From NCBI GenBank assembly GCA_030704615.1, contig CM060733.1, forward strand, positions 42,656,001-42,720,000: a stretch of DNA of 64,000 nt. The letters are read 5' to 3'. The stretch is from Takakia lepidozioides. Taxonomy: Eukaryota; Streptophyta; Takakiopsida; Takakiales; Takakiaceae. A model generated the notes under the pieces. That model did not search any database. It was not told the origin of the DNA and saw only the letters and a program-made list of their open reading frames with translations. Below are positions 1-13,337 of this stretch, piece after piece. Numbering within the stretch: the first letter of the stretch is position 1; the number at the start of each line of letters is the position of its first letter. The translations under genes and the position numbers were made by a program.

Positions 1-1780
1 TGAAACTGATTCTGATTATGTGGCGAGCTTAGTGCTTGTGAACTGCGGGCTGCGTTTCCTACGCTTTATGCAAGAATAAGCAATCAACATAGGATACGGT
101 TTCAGAGGCGCAGCTATGTGATTCAGGAAAACAGATCTCTCTCTATCGAATGAAGTTCCCGTGGAGGGGGTGAGCACGACAGGCTGCTGAGGGTCGGATG
201 AGAGAGACGGCGATCATTAGCATCAAGCTGGCTGGACATGGTGGTGTGGACACAAGTAGTGGAAGTACTTCACGGACATGGTTTCCTGCTCCACAACAGA
301 CGTCCATGAAAGGAAACACAAAAGCCAGAGAGGGATTGCGCACCACGTGCACTTCAAGTGTCCTACTCCAGGTTTGCAAAAACAAGTGTTCCTGACTGTG
401 CACCACATTCGTTGACAGTAAGTGTGTTGTTCAATCGGACCTCGTCCTTTTGGAGGTGTGCCGGATAATATAGTTAATTTCCCACATCGTGATAGTCCAA
501 CTGAAGGTGTTCAAGAGCTGTTGAAGAAGGGGGACGAAGTTCACGTTGACTGAAATGCGCAAAGTATTCTAGCTCTAGGGAAGGTTTTGACCATGACGAT
601 TTGAGAAAGAAGATTTGCAGCTGGGACATACCCGTATGTGCCTGGTTGGGTGATCTGCACAAGTCAGAGCCATTGCAAGTGAGTCCGGAAGATAGGGCTT
701 CCAATGCTCCAGATGCAGACCTCTTTCCTTGTGGTGCAGACCAGTTTGCTGCAACTCCGCTGTAGCGTGGAGGATGGTAGAGAGGTTGTCATCTGCGAAT
801 CGTTGCGTGCGAAATGCTGATGTGAGGATGAGAGGCGGACTGAAGAGATAAGTAGGAAATCGCAGCTTCACTGCTTCCCTGGAGGTGCTTGTTCTAAGCC
901 GAGTGCTGTGGTGTACTAGACTTCCAAGCATTCACTGGACATCCTGTGTGAGTGGAACCAGCTTGAACCTCGTGAGCCTGAAGGGGAGCGAGGGTGATTT
1001 CTGGTTTTGAGTGTTGTGTACGACAAAGAGTAGGTAGCCGTGAGGACTGAGCAGAACCAGGAGCTGGTAGGAGCTGACGGGCATCTCTGCTGCATGGCTT
1101 TGGAGATTGACGAGCATGCAAGCTGCTCATGTGCAACCCTTTGATCAGGTCTTTGATCGGCCGAATCGGCCAACACCCCGCACCACCTCCTTGTTCCTGC
1201 TTGCTTGCGCAGGCTTGGCCATCGCTGCCATCATCTGCGTCCGCCTTGCCTCTCTCCCCTGAGCATACTGAATGCGTGATTAATGTGAGGACATTTCTTT
1301 CAGGACCAATTGGCCTTGCAGTTTATGAGTCCAAGGAATTCTTAGGGAACCAGGGAACAGGGAACCAAGACAAGTATTGAAAAAAATAAAAATAAAAAAT
1401 TCCTTGTATTTGTTTTGTCTTATTAATTTTATTTTATTTTTAAAAAAATGTTATGTTTAAAGAGCATGGTTGGTCATATCTTTGTCAAATGAGCTCCGTT
1501 TGACTCAGTTTTTGAGAGGATAGCTGCAGAAAGGGGAAATCTACCTATGCAGACCTGGTTTTTGTTTTTTGGACTCTGCTAAAAATCTATGGAATTTTTA
1601 GAGTGTGAGTGTGCCATGAAAGATCCACAATTCTGTTTCTAGAACCTGTTCTGGTCTATATGAGAGACAAGCCTGTGGATGTCCTCCTTGTATGGCTGGG
1701 GGAAATGAGGACGTAATTGAAGGGTAGGTCTCGACTCTTAACCTGTGCACACAAGGGAACAAGATTTATGTTTCCCAAGG
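1..1780. other. No recognisable gene
   Basis: Only short overlapping reading frames on both strands, without recognisable motifs. An AT-rich stretch lies near 1,380-1,450. I see no terminal repeats, RNA genes or conserved coding pattern. It may be host intergenic sequence or very old element debris. Confidence 0.5.
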
Positions 1781-1793
1781 AACTCAGACTGAT

Positions 1794-3470
1794 TTGAGTA
1801 GAGAACAGTTGGACGAGTTGATTGCATACTGGGAGTCAGGCATTAGCAGTAGACAACAGACTGCTGTAGTTGGCGTTGAGGGCCTCAATATCGCCTTGGA
1901 CAATCAGAACTCTATTGGAGCCAGCAGTTCTGCAGCTGTAGGTGAAATACCAAAGTGGGTTAAAGGTAGGCTTGGAACACAGCCAAAGACAGCCCCGGGG
2001 ACCAAGGTGTTCAGCCACAAGGCCGTGTGTGTATTGGAGTAGAGGAGCAGGAGCTACACAAGTTTGTGCAATCAGAGAGCGTTGCAGCCGGACACGCTCT
2101 GCACAAGACAACCACGAGCGGGGGTTCATTAGCGAGGACAAGTTTGTTCTGTTTGAAGGAGATGCAGTCATTCGCAATGAGGACACCCGCAACCGTCTCA
2201 AAGCTTTCGAGTTGAGAGACTATCAGACCCTACCTTTGTTTTCTTTAGTGTTCAGTGAGCGGGAGATAGGGGAGTATTGATTTGTCTCTACATGGTAGAA
2301 AGAGGAGGAGGGTTGGTTAGAGCGAGCTACTGTAGCTTAGGACAAGGTTAGTGGCAGGTTTCTGGACATAGATATACCTCCTACACCTTACCATCATGCA
2401 GAGCGAGGCACTTTGAGAGAAGTCTGGCAGTTGATAGCATAGATCAGGATTAGATCTTGCTTGGTCGGGCTTCTATTCTTCCCCTCCATCTCTTTACTAT
2501 TTTCATTACTTTGTACTTGTAGTTGCCAAAGTCTCTCTTGGTGGAGGCCAGTCAGTCCGGGGTTTTGGGCTGGGATATTCTGCAGGTCAGCACTGCAGAT
2601 GGATTTTGGTGTGGGGGTGTTGATGTTTTGATTTCTTGTGTTTGGATCCCCCCCAACACCTGCATGCTTGACTGTGCGCCATGTTGGTTTTGTGTGGGTG
2701 CTTGCTTTCATAGGGATTAGGCCGGATTTGATCACCGGTCAATCCTAGAGTATGTTGTCGGTGGTGAGGCTGGAGTGATGACCAGCAAGACCACCAGTGT
2801 TTCTTCTATGGTGAGACTGGGTTGATGACCAGCCAACCATAGGAGTTCTTGCAGTGGATGCAGGTGCAGGTGCCCTGAGCCACTGGGATATGACCCTTAA
2901 AACTGCAACAGGTGCCTACCCGTGTCACTATTAGAATTAGTAATAGAGCCTTATAGTGTCACGTGGGGGAGGTACACATTGTGAGTGTCATCACGGAGTT
3001 ACCCAGGGGTTCTGAGGGGAGTACGGCTACAGGCAATAGCAGTGAGAGTGGGTTCACCAGACGAGGTGTTCGTTTCAGACCACCTTCACCTCCACCCTCA
3101 ACTAGTGCAGAGTCAAACACAGACTCGGAGGCTTCATCAACAGGTGTGTAGTTTCATTCGCCATTGTTGTGGGACGACATGGAGGAGATGTATGGAGCTA
3201 CCAAGGGGCCTCGTAGGTACTCTGGAGCTGTGGGCACAATCGAGTTGGATGACTTTATCCAGGAGTTCGACAGCTGGTGTGATTTGCAGCAGATGCGCTG
3301 TGAGGAGTCACCTGCCTCGATGCAGTTCCAGCTTGCGAGCGCAACACCCGGGCAGGAGTATTCAAAGTTGATTGTGTTGGGTCGCCCCCCTGCGATCCCT
3401 CCCCAGCTTCCATGTCAAACAAATAGGAAAACATGGCACACTGCACGCAAAAAAAAAGGTGTAAAGGGAA
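1794..3470 (+). pseudogene. Decayed LTR-retrotransposon gag-like remnant
   Basis: Several short plus-strand frames follow one another without a continuous ORF. The most telling part is 3,164-3,370, which reads like the start of a retrotransposon Gag core (GPRRYSG, ELDDFIQEFDSWCDL), the tryptophan/phenylalanine-rich pattern seen before the capsid helices in many Ty3 Gag proteins. No zinc knuckle, protease or reverse transcriptase follows, and no LTR pair is visible. The assignment rests on this short stretch, so it is tentative. Confidence 0.3.
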
Positions 3471-4074
3471 GAGTGCGTATGGAGGGCTTCACATCCGCGA
3501 AGCACGAATCTCTCACTGGTGGGCGATCCGAGTCTCCGGATAACGAGGTCTACATTTCCTGCATGAGACGGAGCTTCAGTCGTGTCGTCGGCGGCTTCCC
3601 AAAATCCCGCGTCCTCCTTCTCTGCGCCATAGTCGCCTGACCTTCCACAAACTCTAGGCTAACACTATGTTGCATAAAGAGAGGAAACGCAGAAGAATAT
3701 CACCGCAGAAAGGCAAGGAGCGAGAGAGCGAAGCGGTGGAACATGCAACGAGCGTACACGAGCAGATGGGGAAGCAGCCACGTCTCACCAAGCGTTGCCA
3801 CCGTCCACCACTTTCCACCGTATGGGTGATGAAGAGATTGCGACCCCTGACACGTTCGGACGGATGAAGTCGCCTGGAACGCGACGCGTGCCTGTTCAAG
3901 CCACCAGAAGAAGACGCTTTATCCGAATTGCGGTGTCGAAATACCATTCCGTTCACCGGATGCTGTTCCCGGAGCAGCCGGCATTGAATGCACTGTCCGC
4001 ATATCATGAAACCCAACCGCCATAAAACCAAACGACGAACCGACAGTCAGGTCGGTACGTTTCATCCGCGGAAG

Positions 4075-5410
4075 GATGAATTTCGGCGCCGAAAATCATC
4101 CTATGCAAGTGCTTTCATACACAAACATTTGAATTTTGGCGCCGAAATTCATCGCTTCCCCAGTCCTCATCCGTCATGAGCACACCTGTCAATCGGATAT
4201 CGGAACCAGAATTAATTTCGGCCAAGTGCAGAACGCTGCACTTGGGCACATTTCATCCATATTTCGGCGCCGAAATTCATTAAGAATATCTCCGTCCGCG
4301 CGCAAACGAAGTGAAATCATCCATATTTTGGCGCCGAAATACATCTAGCCCAAAGAGTAAACTGGCACCATGCCATGTTTTCTTGCCATCAATGCCCATC
4401 ACGGTTGCTGTCCATGCATGTTGAACTTGCCATGTCTGGACTTTTGAATTTAATTTTGGCGCCGAAATTATACATTAATTGGGGCAACATCATGTACGAA
4501 AAAAGACCATTTAATGGATACGCTCGGTTTCAAATGAAAACAACGACTGGAATGCAATTAAGTTTCTCCCAACTTGAGAAAATATCCCCTTACGTCATTG
4601 AATATCGGCATTTTGGAAGACATAAGGGGTTAAATGTGCCGATTTCTTCATTTAATACAAAATATTCGTGTTTTCTCTGTCTGAATGGGTGATTTCATCC
4701 GATTTTCGGAACCTTACATCATCCCGAAGCAAGAAGTAAATGTCGGTTTCGGATGAATTTCGGCGCCGAAATACATTATCGCATGGAAAATGCAATATTG
4801 GAGTTACCGTTTGCCAACAATATGGATGAATTTCGGCGCCGAAATTCATTGCTCGCAAAGAAAAAAATATAATTGGAGTGAGGACTTTGGATGAATTTCG
4901 GCGCCAAAATTCCTCGCTCGCTACGAAAAAAATTAATGGAGATTCGGACTTCGGATGAATTTCGGCGTCGAAATTCATTGGCAGAACAACAAAACACTTT
5001 CGAAGAAACAGAAGAAAAATGAATTTCGGCGCCAAAATTCATCCACCCTCCTCCCTCCAATAAATTTTTTTCCATGCGAACGATGAATTTCAACACCGAA
5101 ATTCATCCCTACTGTCGTTTCAGGGTTACTGTCAACCAGATTTCGGCACCGAAATCCTTATATATGGTGAATCATGATTTTCATCACGAACATATTCATC
5201 CTTATTTTGGAGCCGAAATTCATCTTTTATTTGCATAAACAATTTCATGAAGAACATGTTCATCTGAATTTCGGCACCGAAAGTCTTCCGTCGGGTGCTA
5301 GCTTAGTTTCATGAGATGAATTAATTCCGAATTTTGTCGCTGGAATTCATCCCGTCGCTTCCAAATCTGTTACGTGACACACGTGTTCATCCGGATTTCG
5401 GTGACGAATT
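4075..5410. repeat. Palindrome array, half-site GAATTTCGG (class 1)
   Basis: At least 15 near-palindromes of the form GAATTTCGGCGCCGAAATTC, often extended to ATGAAT...ATTCAT. Centres are near 4,087, 4,140, 4,268, 4,332, 4,460, 4,764, 4,837, 4,902, 4,966, 5,030, 5,094, 5,147, 5,211, 5,275, about 5,338 and 5,402. The distances are mostly 53, 64, 73 or 128 bp. Sequence between sites is AT-rich and not obviously repeated. Some centres have decayed (GGCGTC, GGCACC, AACACC). Open frames here only translate the repeats. No transposase lies next to it, so it may be what remains of a deleted MULE-type element. Confidence 0.85.
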
Positions 5411-5640
5411 TCATGAGAAGACTTGATTTATTGAAGCCCAACTGGTGGTATATCACAATTCAAGCATCCAATTTCCGATGTGAATTTGCTTTGGACATCC
5501 ATATTTGTCACGTACGTTACACACCTTCATCCATACTTGCACTGATAACCCATCCTGTTGGATACAGAATCCTCCAGAAAATGATTGTGGTATTATGTAG
5601 GACACCCTTTTTTCATTGCAAGACTTCGCTGCGGAGCCTA

Positions 5641-6766
5641 CCGAGAGTTGCTATCTTCAACATGGACTCTCGTGTTTGGGTAAACGTGTACTTCCATCCT
5701 GATTCTTTGAAAGCTAAAATACCCTACGACCATCCCGTCTCCACGAAATGGGAAATGCAAAGATTGTTCTCATAATGCCTAATGAGGAGGCCTTACCACA
5801 ATTTGTGAGACTGCCAATTGATGGAGAGGGTAACTACTTTACCATTCAGCTGATAGAAGATTTTGCATATGCTGCGTGTTTTAACTACAGTGAACTTGGT
5901 CACATCAAAATGGACTGCCCAACAGTTAAACGTAAGAGATCCCCTCCAGCTCCTCCGTCGACAAAGCAAAATATTGACCACATGTTGCCACCATCATCGA
6001 CCTCCAACCAGGCTCAAAGGAATGATACCACTATCCTGGTCCATCAAAGGCAAAAGACAGGCAATCTGATCAACTCCAAGATCTGGACTATTTGGACTCT
6101 ATGCAGCTCAAACCCAGGCCCCCTTCACCCTCCAACCTTGACGTCAACTGGGACCCTATGCAAGAGGAGGTCAGAGTCCATCTATGGAGGATCTTAATTA
6201 ACAAAGGCAAAGGAAAGATCGATGACAATTGGATTTCACACGCAGTCCAACTGACAAGCCTTACAACCAGGCGCGCTCCAAAAATAACTAGAGGTATTTC
6301 GTGCAACTCATCCTTTGCCAACCTCTGCCTTAACACTTGCTCGTTTCCAAACCTGGACCTGCTAGGTTGCTCTGCCCTTGAAACAATTGCACCACCCAAG
6401 GCTTCCTGTGTCACACCACTGATCTTCAGGAAATGCAACCCCCCTGCAATTCTAATTATAGCTGATGATCTGGAGTGCATGGAGTCTCTTTGGATCACTA
6501 CCTTAGATGTCAAGCATTTTGCCAAAGTAAACCCGCCGAACAGTATCCCACAAATTCTGTTTAAACACAAGATTCAAGCTTTCTTTGAGGCTTTTCTGCC
6601 ACACTACTTCTTGTCTCCTTCAACCAAAATCTCTTGGGGTGCTTACCTGGAAGAGCACCCCGGATTAAGCTACAAGCCAAGTATACAGGTGCTGGCCCTA
6701 ATGGAAGAGGCCGAAGTTTACCATTTCCCCCCTCCTTTGGGGGCAATATGGACTTACAAGCAATGA
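5641..6766 (+). pseudogene. LINE ORF1 remnant (nucleic-acid-binding protein)
   Basis: Broken frames encode a segment like the ORF1 protein of plant L1-type LINEs: a short beta-rich stretch around 5,660-5,760 (RVWVNVYFHPDSL), a linker, then at about 5,860-5,930 a degenerate CCHC zinc knuckle (C-F-N-Y-S-E-L-G-H-I-K-M-D-C, the second Cys replaced by Tyr). A basic, proline/serine-rich tail follows, as usual after this knuckle. Frame changes occur near 5,760 and 6,090. It lies upstream of endonuclease and reverse transcriptase remains in the same orientation, as expected for one LINE copy. Confidence 0.5.
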
Positions 6767-7036
6767 CTCTCAGCCCCTCGGGGAAGTCACCTACTTCAGA
6801 TTTGGAACCAAGACACCTTATTCAACGGCTTCCAGCTACTGTCATCACTCCTGGAGTCGGAAATAGACAAAGAAAATCACAGGATGGAAGTACAAAGGAC
6901 CAGAGAGTATATCAATGGGAGCGATAAGAAGGCCAGAGCCTCGAGCACATCCTTGGTCTCTTCGGACACCAGTGTTGTGTCTTCGCCGGATGACTATAGC
7001 AGCGATAAGGACTATTTGGCAACAGGGGTAACCACC

Positions 7037-7172
7037 ATATCTCACCACCAGTCAATGAGGTCACCAGCCTTGATTCTCCACCAAACAGATTGATGCTACT
7101 CAGCATATCTCACCACCAGTCAATGAGGTCACCAGCCTTGATTTTGCACCAAACAGATTGGATGCTACTCGG
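7037..7172. repeat. Tandem duplication of about 68 bp
   Basis: Two adjacent copies (about 7,037-7,104 and 7,105-7,172) share the segment beginning ATATCTCACCACCAGTCAAT and running to GATGCTACTC, with a few differences. It lies inside the LINE remnant between ORF1 and ORF2, and is probably a local slippage or repair event. Confidence 0.8.
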
Positions 7173-7689
7173 CCAACTGTCAACGAGGACCCCCCATCTG
7201 AGGTTCATCCACCCAATCCTCCATCATCTCCTACTCAGGTTCTCAGCTATCCTTCCCCTTGTTTTTTCTTCCAAATGCTTAAGAAAGACTCTAATAGATG
7301 TTGGATGTTATGCAAAAAGGCAAAACACCATGATGGAAATCAGGTGAGACATATGCTACCAGCCTATGACCTTGCAGCTTGTATACCTTCGGGCACGTTA
7401 CCATCGGATGGCTCCCTGACAGACAAATATCCACAGCTTTTATCTTTGTTTTTGGTTGGATTCTTCCCTGTGGGGGTGGCAGTTCAAAATGTGACAATCT
7501 CAAGAGTACCTCATGAACAGTTTCAGCCCTTGCCCCCAAATCCTCAGCTTCCTGCTATGAAGTCAGTAAGAAGAGCCAAAAACCGCTAGACCCTTACGCA
7601 TGGATCACTTCTCTGCGCCCTCGCGATAGCAAGGTTAAGTTCTCTTTCCAATTTTACAGGCCATCAAATTTGACCTATGGTCCAAGCCT

Positions 7690-8735
7690 ACCTCAACTTT
7701 TACATGATAATTAATCTTCACTCCTGGAATCTCAGAGGTTTTGGGGCAGACCCCACTTCTCTAAAAAGAGTGCAAATTAAGAATTGGCTCGCACCCTTTC
7801 TCCCAAATGATTTCATAGTATTTCTGCAAGAGCACAAGCTAGATCAGGGTAAAATAGATAGCCTCACAGATCACATGTGGCCTTTGGCCAATGCACTTTG
7901 GAAACCAACTTCTGAAGGAACAAGGGGGGGGACAACAATTCTCTTTTCCCCATCCCTTCACCCATTTTTATCCTTAGACTCCATCTGGCTACCAGGAAGG
8001 ATATAGTTTCGTTCAATAACTCTCCCTAACAGCGCCGGTATATTAGGATTGGTTAACATTTATGCGCCAAACTCAACAGCTGAATGAGTAGAATTTTGGA
8101 TTACTCTCAATGCAAAGATGAGGGAATAACCTTCTATTGATAGCTGGATCATCTCTGGTGTTTTCAATATGGTGGAAGCCCCAGAGGATAGGAGAGGTCA
8201 AGATTCTTTCAATCCCAATCCAGAGGAGATGGATCACTGGTTCTCGTGCGTACAAACTCATTCTTTTGCCACAACCCCCAAAGCCATGGCAGACCTCTCC
8301 TGCAACGATTTCCAGCTATCTACAGAAAAGGCTCTATCATTGAAAGGGGAGTTTACTGACATAGAATTGCAAGATGCCTTAGACAAACTTCAAAACAACA
8401 AATCCCCCGGTATGGATGGCCTTTCTGTTGAGTTTTTTCAAGGCATTATGGTCTGATATAGCCTCTCACTGACATGGCAAACCATCTCTTCCAACAAGGA
8501 TCCCTGCCCGCGGTTTTGTCCAAGGGAGTGATCACCCTACTTTACAAGAAAGGTGATAGAACCAACATTTCCAACTACAGACCCATTACCCTATTAAATG
8601 TCGCCTAATCTTGCCTTTTATAGCAAAGGCACTGGCTCTTCGACTCCAGCCTCTCCTTCCAACTCTCATCCGACAAAATCAGATTGGATTCATAAAAGGA
8701 AGATTTATCCTTGACAATCTCCTGCTCCGGCTGGT
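7690..8735 (+). pseudogene. LINE ORF2 remnant (endonuclease and reverse transcriptase)
   Basis: The start resembles an apurinic-type endonuclease of L1-like LINEs: LHSWNLRGFG near 7,710, FLQEHKL near 7,840, then GGTTILFSP near 7,930. In-frame stops and shifts follow, with GLVNIYAPN near 8,050 and SGVFNM near 8,155. An internal deletion then joins directly to the reverse transcriptase start (DALDKLQNNKSPGMDGL near 8,375; RPITLLN near 8,580; NQIGFIKGRFILDNLL near 8,680). The catalytic YxDD part is absent because another repeat interrupts the sequence at about 8,735. Clearly inactive. Confidence 0.75.
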
Positions 8736-9422
8736 ATTGGCAATTCCAATACTATGGTTGATAACCGGACCGGCTGGTATTGCCAAGGCAAAACCCGACC
8801 CGTATTATGGGCAAAAACAAGGACTATCCATTGGTATGAATAGGAAATTGGCTAGGTGCACAATATGTCAAGGTCAGGGTAAGAGGGTGCACATGTCCGG
8901 GAGGGCATGTCCAACCCCAAGGCCCGCCACTACGCTTCATTTCTTATCACATGTAAGGTTTATTTATTTTTAACATACCTAGGGTGTCTTATGAGGACCT
9001 CAGTGCAAATGCTGGTTTATTTGATAATGAAGGTTGCAATCAGTCTTCTTTTAACTAAGCTTGCTTCAATTTGGATACTAAAATCTGCAATGTTGTTATT
9101 ATGTAATGTAAAGACTGAATTTTGCAACATAATAGTTAATTTCTTTGTAAAATCAACTGAAATCTTCTAAATTCAATACATATTAATGATTTAGTGGTTA
9201 TTTAGATTTTTAATTTTTATTATTTATACCCGGGTTGATAACCGGCTGGTATTACATTGGAGTACCCATCCTATTGATACCCATCCGCAAATCAAAAATC
9301 ATATTACTATTGAGAACCGGCTAGTATTAAAATTAAGGGAATCTTTCAATACTATGGAACCGGCTGGTATTGCAAATTAATTTCTTTTCAATACCCGGAC
9401 CCGGCTGGTATTAGAAAAAAAA
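8733..9422. mobile_element. Small non-autonomous element with CCGGCTGGTATT repeats
   Basis: The motif CCGGCTGGTATT or close variants occurs near both ends (about 8,731, 8,770, 9,240, 9,310, 9,360 and 9,402), as subterminal repeats do in hAT-like elements. A short frame near 8,850 contains C-T-I-C-Q-G-Q-G-K, faintly like a BED-type zinc finger. It interrupts the LINE reverse transcriptase. The exact ends and target duplication were not resolved, so the family is uncertain. Confidence 0.4.
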
Positions 9423-10027
9423 ATACCCGCCCAACACTGGTCGCCACCTCAACAATTGGTTAAATAGGTCGAGTGAAAATAAAAAAGTAAAAATAATTAC
9501 TCAACGGAAAATCGACTTTGGACAACGAGCTGACAGGTTTGAGCCACGTCCCGTTGTAATTGACATCTGGGGTTTCAACAAACAACCACGGTGGCAATTC
9601 AGAACTGATAGAACCCCTAACCCTAACTTGTTGATGAGGGGCCAAGGCACTCCACTATGTCCTTCCGCTGACGAAGGCTGCCGGAAGAAAGATCGCCAAA
9701 TGACGGGAGGGAATCGATAGCAAAATCGTGTGCCCAGCCCGCCCCCATGCACAAGGCCCTCTACCACCCATGCCTGGGCATACTAAAAAGGTATCCCTCT
9801 CTAAGGTCCCCAGCATGCAGAAAAAGGGAGGAGAGACCTGACTAGGGAGTATACGTGGTACTAGGACAAGCAATTCTTCACTGGGCTTACCCATGCCATT
9901 CTTCTTGAGGTCAGTTGTCAAGTGATTTTACCCAAAAGGTCACTGGAAGCTGAGTGCTAAAATCCTAGTCGTCTATGTTGGGCGGGTTCACTGTTCATGA
10001 GAAGGATTGAACATCATGGATCACTAA
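9423..10027. other. Intergenic, no recognisable feature
   Basis: Lies between the small element and the 3' end of GCP3. Short frames on the minus strand have no recognisable motif. It probably includes the 3' untranslated region of GCP3; no clear polyadenylation signal was identified. Confidence 0.5.
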
Positions 10028-13000
10028 TCAAAGCAGCATTGTTGGGTCACTGTCGAACAAGGGCTTAGGACTTTTCAGTGGGGTTCTAAGAAGACGGAGA
10101 GGGGTGGTTGACATGCCCATGTGTTGCCGTGTGTAGAACTCAGAGAAATCAAGGCGGAAGGAAAGGAACTTGAGGTCAACATGCTGTTGCACTGGCAGTT
10201 GAGCAATGAAGCCTTCCAAGAGTGATGAATACTCCACAGCAATCCCATCCATCTCCTCCCCCATGCTTGTCAGGAAATCCCCAGACAGTTGCGAGCTTGA
10301 CAGCTTTCTCTGCCCAGCAGATAACTTGGAAGGAACACCTTTCTTGACCTTTTGCCTGGCTCCCTCACCTCTGCAAAAGCAAAGTTTCAATTCCCTTCAG
10401 ACTTCCCCAATAGCCCTCTTTCAGCCCAGAAAAACATTAGGTTGAATATGGGACGGGCAGCTACCATAGATAGAGTTATAGGGATTAAGGGAAAAGCATA
10501 CCTAGCCTGCACTTCGCGTGCATTTTCATACAGGCGATCAGCCAGCCCTCGAAATCGAAGAATGAGGTCAAAGAGGGTAAAGAGCGTCTTGCAAAGCAGC
10601 TGGGAACGCTCACCCAGCAGTGCTTTCTCTAAAATAGAGCCCAAATACTTCTCATGTGCAGCAATTAATTCATCAAGATCGTGAGCATCTTCCATCTCTT
10701 CCAAGAAATTGGCCCATGAGTATTCAAGCACCTCAAACATGATATAATACTGGAGATTTGTTACAAAGTGGTTCATCTCGTTTCGCAGTGTCTGACACCG
10801 CCGCAAGACAAGAGTCAACTGTGATTGCCCCCCCCCATCCTTGTTGGACCATAGGCGTGCAATTGAACAGTTCGGCTTCATTGTCTGCCATGTGGCACTC
10901 AGTGCATGCTCCACACGCTTCAGCCTCCAAAGGAAATTGAATATCCTTAGATAGTTACTCATCACCTCCACAGTGAATACTGTGGTTAGAGGGTCACGTG
11001 CATTGTATTCAAGGGAGAATACATCCCAACCCCTGTCACCATCACTATGGGGCATCATGCGCACCCTCAGCCGGTCCAAAACATCTCCGTCGTCATACTG
11101 TGCATTGGATGCTCGCACTGCACTCTCTAGCGTCCCAGAGAGCTTAAAAGAGCTCAGGGTGTTGGCAGGAAGTGTGAGCTCAGGTCCGACCAGGTCCATG
11201 AGATACTGTATGAAGTCTCCCTGCCCCAGAAGCAGGTACCTTTTGATTGCTAGGCAGTGATCCCGAAATCTATAACGATTATACATAATTTGAATAAGAT
11301 GCTGGTCAATTCGTCCTGCCGCTTCCACAACCAGTGCCTCAAGGGCTTCAGTCTCCCCATAGCCAAGACTGCCCCCACTAGCAGATGCTCCAGCAGCAGC
11401 GACAGCATCAGCAGCAGCTTGTGCCCAACCTTGGTCCGAACAGCAAACCCTCAGGAAGTTAATTGATTTTCCTGTTCTCAGAATCCGTTGAGCTAGAGGC
11501 TCTGGTATAAAAGAAGGCAGCATGGCAGTCTGAAGCTGATAACCATCACGCCATAATGCCTCTGCCTTAACAGACTGTGCAACCACGAAAAACTCGCCAT
11601 AATAGTCATCAACTTCCCCTTCAAGCACCCACCTACAGTACACAAAACTTTAAGCTCAGCAATTGAGCAATCAGACAAAATAATGCCAATGAGAAAAGGT
11701 GGCAAACCACATATATGAACAAGGTTGTACCAACATAAAAACTTTATCCAGTAGAACAACCCTACCTCCGAACCATCTCGAAGAGTGGTGAGCAGACCTG
11801 GCGCAGCAGCCGCCTCAAGAAAGCACGGATAAAAGGGTCCCCATGCTGTGCATGCATGTGGATGGCCCCTGCCATGGCCCCCCCTCTCAGTGTTTTGCAA
11901 TCATCCACCAGCACGGCCATCAGTCGCATTCGTACTAATGGTTCTGCTAGCCACACAGCCAAGCGCCTCAATGACAGGTAATTCCCTATGGTCTTCATGC
12001 CCTCAGCGCTTGACAAGAATGGAGCAGGGTTATGGGCCTGACCCTCCAAGACAGCCATTAGCCTGTAGTAATCAGAAAGTTCTTCCTGCAATGCAGCACA
12101 GAATGCCTGGCCCACGGTACCAATGGCCTCCAATGGGCCATCTTCTAAACTCTCCGAAATGTGGTTTTTCACCCGTTGGAATAGCCAGCCCACCTCACAC
12201 AGACGTCGGACCAATGTTCTGGCTGCTCTGGGGAGCTTGACTGATTCATCGACAGAATATCCATCAGCATCCTTGTCGAATTTGACAAAGCGCCCATCAA
12301 TGCCTTGGCACACGTACACCACATCTCGCACCAAGGCCATCTCTGACACATCTGATTCCATTTGACTGATTTCCACATATTCTCTCAACGCAGCGGCCCT
12401 GACATCAGAATCGTCTTTCGAAAGGATCAACACGCCGCCAGGAGAGCCCCGACTGCTAGAGTCAGGTGTCTGTACCCTGGGCGTCTGTACCCTCGAATGA
12501 GGCTGAGAGATTCCATTTTTCGGGAAGTGTTTATTTGGAGAGGGCGAAAGAGACTCTGGGGCTTCATTTGGAATCTTAGAATGGGAAATAGGATGCGCTA
12601 ACGCAGGTAAACCACCTCGAAGTGCAGCACCAGAAAGGCTGGATGTGTAAGGGGCAGCAGTACCCCGTGTTTCAGCCCTTTCCCTCCTTTGATCCTCAGA
12701 TATGGCGTGAAGAAGATAGAGCAGCGACCAGCGATTCTCTATACAACCAGGTCCACTCTGAGATGACAAGCGCCGGTGCAAGTCTGAGAAGGTTAGGGCA
12801 TCCGATGACCTGTTTTCCAGCACTAGCTGCCGTTTGATCGCTTCGGCCATGGCAGCTTCATCGTTGGCGAGAGACGGAGCAATCCGGCTGCCAATAATGC
12901 GCATGGCATATCGGTGCGCACGCTCCACCACTGGTTCCACGTCCCTCCATTGACGTCCACCTTCCCCAGAGCCATTCTCTGCTGCTTTGCTGGCGCTTGG

Positions 13001-13054
13001 AAATATTCGACCCACAAGCTGTCTCACCAGATCTGCCACTGCATCCCCTTCCAT
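10028..13054 (-). CDS. GCP3: Gamma-tubulin complex component 3 (GCP3/SPC98)
   Basis: Core subunit of the gamma-tubulin small complex that nucleates microtubules. Three exons: 13,054-11,766, 11,632-10,502 and 10,370-10,028. Both introns have GT-AG ends and join in frame, giving 920 residues (Arabidopsis GCP3 is about 840). The N-terminal GRIP region includes LREYVEISQMESDVSEMALV (about residues 205-225) and the diagnostic block RLMAVLVDDCK...LRGGAMAGAIHMHAQHGDP around 370-405. After intron 1 come WVLEGEVDDYYGEFFV and RILRTGKSINFLRVCC (GRIP2 start). The last exon carries LPVQQHVDLKFLSFRLDFSEFY, the typical GCP3 C-terminus. The start MEGDAVADLVRQLV matches plant GCP3 better than an in-frame Met 33 codons upstream. 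No lesion is seen, and it is the only intact conserved host gene in the window. Confidence 0.96.
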
Positions 13055-13317
13055 AGCCAGCCACCCGCCTTCACTGCCCACTTGCAGCGAGGCTCTCTGG
13101 TAACCACAAGCTTCTTGACATCGCAGCCGGACTACAAGGGAAGCTCGGGCCAAGAAGCATCCTCACATCCTTCACATCACCCCCAAGTACCGCTCTCCTC
13201 CATGTTGCATAAGGCATCCCTGAGACGATCGAATTGCTTGTGATTGTGGAAGCTCGCGATGCTTTTCAAAGCAGATCGCGGAGTGTGCCTGCCTCGCAGC
13301 GATGGCGGGAAGCTCTC

Positions 13318-13337
13318 TTCACTCTCTCTCTCTCTCT
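13318..13337. repeat. CT microsatellite upstream of GCP3
   Basis: A run of about ten CT units in the GCP3 5' region. Pyrimidine-rich tracts are common near plant transcription start sites, so it could lie in the core promoter or 5' UTR, but nothing here proves it. The flank 13,380-13,700 is AT-rich with repeated CATCCATA-like words and no gene. Confidence 0.7.

Noticed and set aside
10206-12837. Plus-strand ORFs across the GCP3 region
   Set aside because: All lie antisense to the three GCP3 exons and carry no independent motif.
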